Origin: Heliocybe sulcata
Lineage: Eukaryota; Basidiomycota; Agaricomycetes; Gloeophyllales; Gloeophyllaceae
DNA: 64,000 nucleotides
Direction: 5' to 3'
NCBI GenBank assembly: GCA_004369045.1
Contig: ML213506.1
Location: 1,118,264 to 1,182,263, forward strand
In this document: positions 57,641-64,000 of the stretch, piece after piece
Layout of the letters: every line of letters begins with the position of its first letter
How positions within the stretch are numbered: position 1 is the stretch's first letter
Translations under genes and position numbers: made by a program
Notes under the pieces: model-generated
What the model was told of the DNA's origin: nothing
Databases searched by the model: none
What the model saw: only the letters and a program-made list of their open reading frames with translations

Positions 57641-58275
57641 AAATGAGTGAGATCCGGTAGTGTTGTCGATGATGGGGAGGAGAGCAGGCTGCCCTGATTA
57701 GCATCGCCAGCTCAGGAGCGGTATCACCTTCCAATCGTCCCAGAACGTAAGTAGCCGCTCACCAGCAAGGCTCGGAATGACTCAAGCTCCATGTGCATCA
57801 GCGGAACTATGCGTACCGGATGCGCACTTAGAGAAATTTCATCCCTCTCATCTTGCTACCGCGCATGAGAGCGACCTTCAATTGGTAGATAAGAGCCTCC
57901 GCTTGTCGTGTGCTCCTTGATCCCGCGAATAGATGCTGATCCAGTTCGATTGTTCAGCCACGAAGACCAGTTTCGGCGTTTTGTGGAAAATCAAGCTGCA
58001 GCTGATCAACGCGCCAGAGATGCTGTGCTGACCGCGTATATTGGCATCAGGGCTCGCTGGTGGCGTCGAGACCGACTTCAGTGAGACTGATATAGCCGTG
58101 GACGAACAAGTTGAACAGAAGAGGAGAGCAGAGGCGAACTAGGCAGCAGCGCACTTTAATCACTGAAGCTAACGTTCCCACGGTTATTCGAGGTTCGGCC
58201 GTATAAGAAGTTCCGTCGCGCCGCGACCGTCACCTCTACACATTATACCACTTATACCCTCCTCTTTTCTTTGGC
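57641..58275. other. Region between transporter relic and unknown gene
   Basis: No recognisable protein. The part near 57641-57800 may hold eroded N-terminal transporter sequence. The rest is the 5' flank of the next gene, with AT-rich sequence at 58238-58252. No repeat was seen. Confidence 0.4.
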
Positions 58276-60328
58276 ATGGGTGTCCTGAGCTTCTGGTCCG
58301 CATCTCCAGCGCCGGCGAAGTCAACGCCGTCCGATACTGCAGGGGACAGGGAACAGGATCCACGTGCAGAACAGGTGCAGCCGAAATCGAGTGGAGAAGT
58401 CGTACCTGCTCCTGCACAGACAGAATCTGCGACGCTGGCCGTCTCTGCGAGCGCGAAGGATGTAGCGTTACCGGATTCTCCTCCGCAGGTTGCGCCAGGT
58501 ACTCCTCCTCAACCGGCATCTTCAGAACCTCCCGCTACATCTTCCCCAGCTCCGACTACCGATCTTACATCCTCGCCTTCTGCGAACGTGACACAAGCAC
58601 CTTCAGAGCCTGCTGCCGTGACTTCTCCATCATTATCGTCTGCACCTACACCCCAACCCGTTCACTACTCTCCGAAAGCGAAACCCCACCCTCCTCCTGC
58701 CGACAGTCGCCGTTTCTCTTTCCGTGGTCTTACTCTCTTCGGTGGCGCCCGCGTAGACCACAGACAACAACTCTCAGCTGTTGATGAACGTTCGAAGAAG
58801 GACAAGGCTGCTGAAGCATATACCAAGTACTCCGTGAAGCAGAGCAGCTCCGACAGACGTGCGAAGGAGTCCGCTCTCGTCGTCCGCTCGCTGATCGTGG
58901 GTCCGTCTTCTATAACGCCAAGCTCGGCTATGGTGAAGGCTGTGACCAAACCGCAGGTTAAGAAGGTGAAGGCGCAGCTATTGGAGCCCAAGTCAGCGAA
59001 CAGAGTTATCGCTCAGCTAAGGCAGCTGCCTCTCACGGAGGGCCCACTAGCGAGTGGGCCCTCCAAGTCAGACTCGCGTGCGAAGAACCATGGTCCAATC
59101 CACGCTGTTTGTCTCCCATATTCCGACACCGAAGCACAGGAGCGTCACTTCTCTCGCCTCTCGAAGGATACTAGCGTGGAACCGAATATACCCAGTGTAA
59201 TGGCGGGGAATATCGAGTCGGTCACTTCAGCATTCAAGAATGTGCAGCTGGTAAACCTGCTGGCGAAAGGAGGACTGGACATGGGCATCTCCTCTCCTGT
59301 CGGCAGCCCTACGGAGGGCATTCTCTCCGGTGCCCTCCCTAGCCCTGAGACGGTGATCGACGGCATCACTCAGATTACGCCTCAGCTCATGAATCTCGGA
59401 TTCGCGACTGGGAAGGCCATTGTCCCGGACCACACAGGTAGGTACCGCTGCCGCTGAGCGCATATATCAAGTTGTGATTGCGTTGTGCAGGTGTCTATCC
59501 ACCTACGGACCGAATGTCTGTCATCACCTGTACGTGCAACTCTGTTATTCATGATTCGAAGGTGCTTACCTCAGTATGCAGATTGGTGGGGTCTCGAGGT
59601 CGTGCTGCCAGAAGCTTCGATGCACTACCTTAGCGTTAGTGATTAATTCATTGATCTCGACCATTGGAATTGACAGCGTAACTTTGAAGCAGAACGTGCC
59701 TTCCATCTCGCACTCCGTTCTCAACTTTCTTTCCGCACTCGCGCTCGTCAACAATGGAGTCGCGGAGATCCTGCCCTTCGTCCGATATATCTCCTCGTAC
59801 ATCGACTTTGAGTGGAGCTCTATACAGAAACAGGATCGTGGCGAGGGAGTTGTATGCGCTGCTACTTGGTGTGTTCTAGCCTTGTGCATGGTTTTTTCGA
59901 ATGGTATCACTGATCATAGGCGCGTTTGATGCTGCAGGATTATGCCGGCTGCTATGGTCCCTCGCCCCTGGGACTTCGCCCCTTCGCCTCCGGAAGAGGA
60001 ACAGCCAGTCAATGAGGCGCCTCCCGCTGAGGAAGCGCCCGTCTCTACGCCTGCTCCGAAGAAGGGATCCAAGCTGAAGCTCGGAGCGCCTGGCACTCCT
60101 GCCAACGGCAACGGCATCGCAGTACCTGCGCCTGGCACTCCGCCTCCCAAGAACGAGGAGTCTACCGTGGAGATCCCGACCTTGTCCCCTACGCTGCCCT
60201 CGTTCAAGGTCACCTCTGCGACGTTGTCTAGGAAGACGGGGGAGTTGGATGGATCTGTCACTCATCCGGAGAAGGTGGCTGAAGAGCCGGCTATTCAGAT
60301 TGCGAGCCTCGCTACTGCAGTTGCATAG
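58276..60328 (+). CDS. Conserved fungal protein of unknown function with Pro/Ser-rich N-terminus
   Basis: The first exon (58276 to about 59438) is a long disordered Pro/Ala/Ser run, with a short basic patch SRRFSFRGLTLFGGARVDHR and then KAAEAYTKYSVKQSSSDRRA, ALVVRSLIVGPSS and KVKAQLLEPKSANRVIAQLR. Its ordered end is IPSVMAGNIESVTSAFKNVQ, LVNLLAKGGLDMGISSPVGS and FATGKAIVPDHT. The next exons GVYPPTDRMSVIT and YWWGLEVVLPEASMHYLS lead to SISHSVLNFLSALALVNNGV, AEILPFVRYISSYIDFEWSS, IQKQDRGEGVVCAATW and IMPAAMVPRPWDFAPSPPEE. The hydrophobic NFLSALALVNNGVAEILPFV looks like a helix-rich domain. The end SLATAVA is Pro/Ala-rich again. No family name is known to me. Confidence 0.75.
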
Positions 60329-60668
60329 TCCTGACTCCTTGGGTACCATTTATATGTTTTGGGTTTGGGACACGTATCATTATTCATCCATTCGCCATCG
60401 TCGTACCTTCAATAATCGGACTGTCTTCCCTACTATGTATGTCTTCACGAACATTGATGACCGTCATGACTCCCGTAAGTAGCATCGTACTAGCATACCC
60501 TCCGTGTTGTTCACGGTATACCAGATAGTCTTTGTACTAGCAATCATCGCATTTGTCGCAGTAGCACGTACATAATACATATACATGATGATAGTTCCTT
60601 GTCTTCTACAGCATTGCGGCTATTGTACATCCAGATGCGATTCCGTTTACATATCGATCATGGGCAGA
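60329..60668. other. Short convergent intergenic region
   Basis: This lies between two 3' ends and is AT-rich. It probably holds the two 3' UTRs. Nothing else was seen. Confidence 0.4.
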
Positions 60669-61117
60669 TCATTGCGTGGTGACGACACCGTCGGGTTCTG
60701 CGAGAAGTTGTTTAGCGTGGTTTCAAGGGTCCAGAGCTACAATACACACCGATGTAGTCGATCGGCCCATCCTGAAGGCTGTTTTGCATCTGCAGTAGGA
60801 ACTGGGCAGGAATAGTGGCCGAGAAACCCTGCGATAATGGATACGATCAGCCTCGAGGACCGTGCGTCATTCATTCAAGTCTATTAACCTTCATAATGCT
60901 ATCGTAGCGATCTTTGATTTCACCACCTGCGCAGAGGCATCAGGTGTACGCCCTCAGGAGCAGGTATATATCTAACGCACCGTTGCTGTTGATGTCTTGG
61001 GCGTACTTGTCAATCTCCTCCTGGGAGGCACTCTGCTTGAACACGACAATGTATCCTGGGCGACCCTTTGTTAGTACCTATGAAGAGGAAGCGTAAATCG
61101 CGCGTACTTCCAGTCAT
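60669..61117 (-). CDS. PBI2: Proteinase inhibitor I9 (PBI2/POIA1-like), 76 residues in five exons
   Basis: This small gene is easily missed because no single frame is long. Exons spliced at GT-AG sites give MTGRYIVVFKQSASQEEIDK, YAQDINSNGGEIKDRYDSIM, KGFSATIPAQFLLQMQNSLQ and DGPIDYIEPDGVVTTQ. This matches the subtilisin-propeptide-like inhibitor family: Pleurotus POIA1 and yeast Pbi2 end D.IE.DGIVTTQ-like and have GKxIVxFK near the start. Length 76 equals POIA1. In yeast the protein inhibits vacuolar proteinase B and helps vacuole fusion. No signal peptide, so cytosolic. Upstream 5' leader precedes the ATG at 61117. Divergent from the glycosylase. Confidence 0.9.
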
Positions 61118-61638
61118 CTTGGTACTATAAAGCCTGCGTAGACGATAGATGGTGGGAGTTCGAGATGAAGAATGGTCTGGCTGCGCTCGAGCTGCTGTGG
61201 CATATCTGGACGCCACAATATCACGTCACCGGCTCGGTCCCCTGATAGGACCGATTGAGTGACCGGCATTTACCATGTTGCGCCACAACTGCGGGGCAAG
61301 AAGGCAGTCGACGTCTGCCTTGTCTCGGGTTGTAATCCACATTTATTGGTTGTCTCTATCGAGTATACTATTGCTTGCAGCAAAGTCCTGGGTGCTTCAT
61401 CAGTACTCAGTGTTTGCCATCTGAAATTTCTCAGAGGAAGAAACGCTGGACTAGCGCCGTGACTCAGCAAATTTCGGTGCCGCCCAGTAAGCAGCGGGCG
61501 GGGACGGGCGGTCAGTCCAGATATTAGCAGCGAGGGAAGCCAAGGCATTGTATGTTTCTTGTATCCAGACGTATTCCGACTCCTCTTCAAAGCTGTCCTT
61601 CAAAGCTCGCCGCTGGTCACGCCACACGACCATTGATC
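61118..61638. promoter_or_regulatory. Divergent promoter, inhibitor / DNA glycosylase
   Basis: This 521-base region lies between divergent starts. The GC-rich stretch at 61490-61515 (agcgggcggggacgggcggt) may bind general factors. Open frames on both strands have no recognisable family. Confidence 0.4.
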
Positions 61639-63375
61639 ATGCCTGCCACAAGAGCCGCCACTCGCAGCGCTGCCGCGCCGAAGGAGGACGTGTCTCAGTT
61701 GCCCCAGGAGGTGGTGCCAAAGAAGGCTGTTACAAAGCGCAAGGCTCCAGGAGACGCTGCAACAGCAAAGGCCAAGAAGGCTCGGAATACTGCCACGGCG
61801 AAAGAGGAGAGTGCTCATAAGGCTCCGACCGTCCAGCCTGTTACAGCAACGTTGCAAGGTGGAGCGACGCAGACCTTCGTCCCGGCGGTTTTGACGTTCT
61901 CTTTTGAGGATGCAAAGAAGCGTCTGTTTGGCGTGGATCCGCGCTTTGAGGATGTATTCAATAGACTCAAATGCAAGCCGTTCGAGCATCTGGAGCGTCT
62001 TGACCCATTCCGGTGCTATATACATATCTACCTCCGTCTACGTGAACCGTATTGACTGTAGCTCATAGCACGCTTGCCACGTCAATATTGTAAGTTCTCC
62101 AACTCTTCCGTGGAGCTGACGACGAGTTAACGAGCATCCCGCTTTGCGTAGAGGTCAGCAAATTTCGTGGCTAGCTGCCAGGTCCATAACATGGCGGTTC
62201 ATCCGACTATTCGATTCCTCCTTGCCTGAGAAGCCGGCAGATTACTCAACGTGAGACACTTGTTCCTCGCTGCTTGAGCCAACTGGATGACAGTCTCAAT
62301 CTAGTGCAATGAAAGCAGACAGCTTCTTTCCATCTGCTGCCCAAGTTGCGAAGACTGACCTTGCCACTTTGCGCACGGCAGGCCTGAGCCAGCGAAAGGC
62401 TGAATATGGTATCCGATGACCTCCCTCTATGAAGACGAATTGAGAGTGCTCACGTTCCATCCCAGTACAGGACCTGGCATCAAGGTTCGCTGACGGGCGC
62501 TTGACAACGCAAAAGCTACTCGAAGCAGATGACGAAGAGCTATATGAGCTCTTGACTGCTGTCCGAGGCATTGGTCGAGTAAGCTGTTGTTTTTATCTGT
62601 CTGGTGCTTCCTTCCACTGACCGGTCTTACTTAGTGGACAGGTAGGTCAACGACGAAACCGCCTTCACAGACTATACTGAACCTCTGAAGTCGACATGTT
62701 CGCGATATTCTCTCTCCGTCGACCCGACATCTTACCCGTCGGTGACCTGGGCGTCCAACGCGGCCTAGCTCGATGGTTCCTCTCCCTCCACTCGCCCTCC
62801 CACAAGATCGACATTATCCCTGAAAAGCTACCAAAAGGTACCGGCGACGATGCTGAAGCGGACGGGCGCAGCGGTACTCTCGACCCTACCAAGGCTCCAT
62901 CCGGACCTGCGGATGATGCATCCTCCCTGCCACCTGCACCGACTCTTCCGCAGACACCTAAGAAAAAGGGTACTCGTTCCAAGAAAGTGGAGCATGAGGA
63001 GGAGGAGGACGACCTGGGCCCTCTCCCGCCTCCCTTCACGCCCTCGATCAACCGAACTCTCAACGCCCCAGTCTCTGAAGACGTCCGCCAGCTCGAGCCG
63101 CTTCCTGAAGGTTTGACTGTGGCCATCTTGAAAAGCCGGCTGGATGGCAAGAAAAAGATCAAGTGAGTCATGACGCCTCCTGCACCGGCAGATCGACGCT
63201 CAATCTCGTGCTTTGCTAGGGGAGCCTTATTGACACCGAAGGAGATGGAGGACTTGACAAATAGCTGGCGACCGTATCGGAGTCTCGGTGAGTGTGCCTG
63301 CTATGGCTCTGTTGCACGGTAGGGAGCTAAACGTTAAGCAGGGGTGTATTACATGTGGTCCCTTGCGTCGGTATG
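61639..63375 (+). CDS. MAG1: DNA-3-methyladenine glycosylase, HhH-GPD family
   Basis: This nuclear base-excision repair enzyme removes alkylated purines. The start [20 protein letters not shown] gives a basic, nuclear-localisation-like N-terminus ([20 protein letters not shown]). The fold starts [20 protein letters not shown]. Introns after PFR and in SIL join as [20 protein letters not shown], the helix before the HhH. Later come [40 protein letters not shown] (helix-hairpin-helix) and [20 protein letters not shown], where PVGD supplies the catalytic Asp. A 70-residue acidic, Pro-rich insert (about 62850-63050) lies before the end. The last exon gives [11 protein letters not shown]. The insert is unusual compared with yeast Mag1. 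Confidence 0.92.
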
Positions 63376-63565
63376 AACGAGATCTAGAGTCACTGCACGA
63401 AACCATCAATAAGATGTTGGCGCATTGGCGCCACTACGACCACAATGCTTCAAACGTGCAACGTTCAATGCTTATATTCACCATTCGATGTCAGCGATCC
63501 AGAGTTATACACATTGCTGAGGCGTTTCTCGAGTATCAATTATACCTAGAAGCCCCGTTGTAAGC
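63376..63565. other. 3' flank of the glycosylase gene
   Basis: An open frame here has no recognisable family and runs on from intronic frame; it is taken as 3' UTR. Confidence 0.35.
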
Positions 63566-64000
63566 GATCGTTCCAGGCGAGATATCGATTTGATGTCGTG
63601 CAACAAAATATGCATTTGTCTCGTGTCATGTGCATCGGGTTAGCCTGATCCAATAACACTAGCAATCCTCGTAGCAAGTATATCAAATCAAATGCCAAAC
63701 CCTGGGAGGGGATATGAGATGAGAGGGTGACGAGGGACAGCGGTGCAGACGGGACAGAAGGTGAGCAGGAGAGGGGAGGTTATGCAGAGCGAAATGGAGA
63801 GGAAGACAGACGGCAAGAGGAGAGGGAGGGAGAAGCGGGCTAAAGGAAGAGGGACAACTGGATAGAGGGAGGGCGGGATATAGGGTGAACAGAATAAGAG
63901 ATAGGCGAGAAGCGGGTTAGAGGGTTAGCAGGGGGGGCAAGGTATGAGCGTGGTAAAGGGATAGAATGAGGGCGAGATAGAGGTAATGGAGAGAGAAATG
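63566..64000 (-). repeat. Polypyrimidine dispersed repeat, copy 2 (inverted, cut by window end)
   Basis: This copy is the reverse complement of the repeat at 23955-24457 and runs off the window at 64000. As read here it is purine-rich (gagagggagggagaagcggg). The mixed tail lies at 63566-63700, with gatcgttccaggcgaga at its edge. The match along more than 430 bases has single changes and small gaps, so the copies are not recent. Confidence 0.85.

Overview
The window is nuclear DNA of a filamentous basidiomycete, most likely an Agaricomycete. Nearly every gene is split by several short introns (about 45-100 bases, GT-AG), genes are dense on both strands, and several products are of basidiomycete type: BTB proteins of the 'SPKSMYRLADK' kind, a UPF0643 protein, a Pleurotus-type 76-residue proteinase inhibitor and a vanillyl-alcohol-oxidase-like enzyme. 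No prokaryotic operons, CRISPR arrays or tRNA genes were seen. An assembly gap of 710 N lies at 22995-23704. All exon models were read by eye from splice signals and protein family resemblance.

Layout. 1-1855 has no supported gene. 1856-20860 carries housekeeping and transport genes: UTP6 (-), a Ser/Pro-rich protein (+), a DUF6924-like protein (-), an FHS/L-fucose-permease-like transporter (+), GOT1 (-), a protein kinase (-), RACK1/CPC2 (-) with a U24 box C/D snoRNA in an intron, an inosine-uridine nucleoside hydrolase (+), a cysteine-bearing bZIP factor (+) and an ACR3 arsenite exporter (-). 20861-24968 is gene-poor and holds the gap plus one copy of a polypyrimidine repeat, which reappears inverted at 63566-64000. 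24969-29950 has two NAD(P)-dependent reductases and a mitochondrial coiled-coil protein. 30463-34428 is a tandem pair of BTB-domain paralogues. 34926-44512 has an unknown acidic protein, a UPF0643 protein, a complex I 21.3 kDa subunit, a CUS2/HTATSF1 splicing factor and a type II phosphatidylinositol 4-kinase. 44956-52521 is a run of four redox genes: VAO-type flavin oxidase, FAD aromatic hydroxylase, NmrA/isoflavone-reductase-like protein and SDR. 52995-57640 is a sulfur module. 58276-63375 has an unknown conserved protein, a PBI2-like proteinase inhibitor and a DNA-3-methyladenine glycosylase.

Genes that may work together. (i) An SSU1-type sulfite exporter (-) and an ETHE1/Blh-type persulfide dioxygenase (+) are divergent around a 0.9 kb promoter with six exact TTCSGAA sites, and a decayed second SSU1 copy lies on the other side of the dioxygenase. 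This looks like a sulfide-oxidation and sulfite-export unit. (ii) The bZIP gene is the convergent neighbour of ACR3, recalling the yeast ARR1-ARR3 arsenic locus. (iii) The VAO, hydroxylase, NmrA and SDR run may act on phenolic or lignin-derived aromatics; this is inference from gene families and adjacency.
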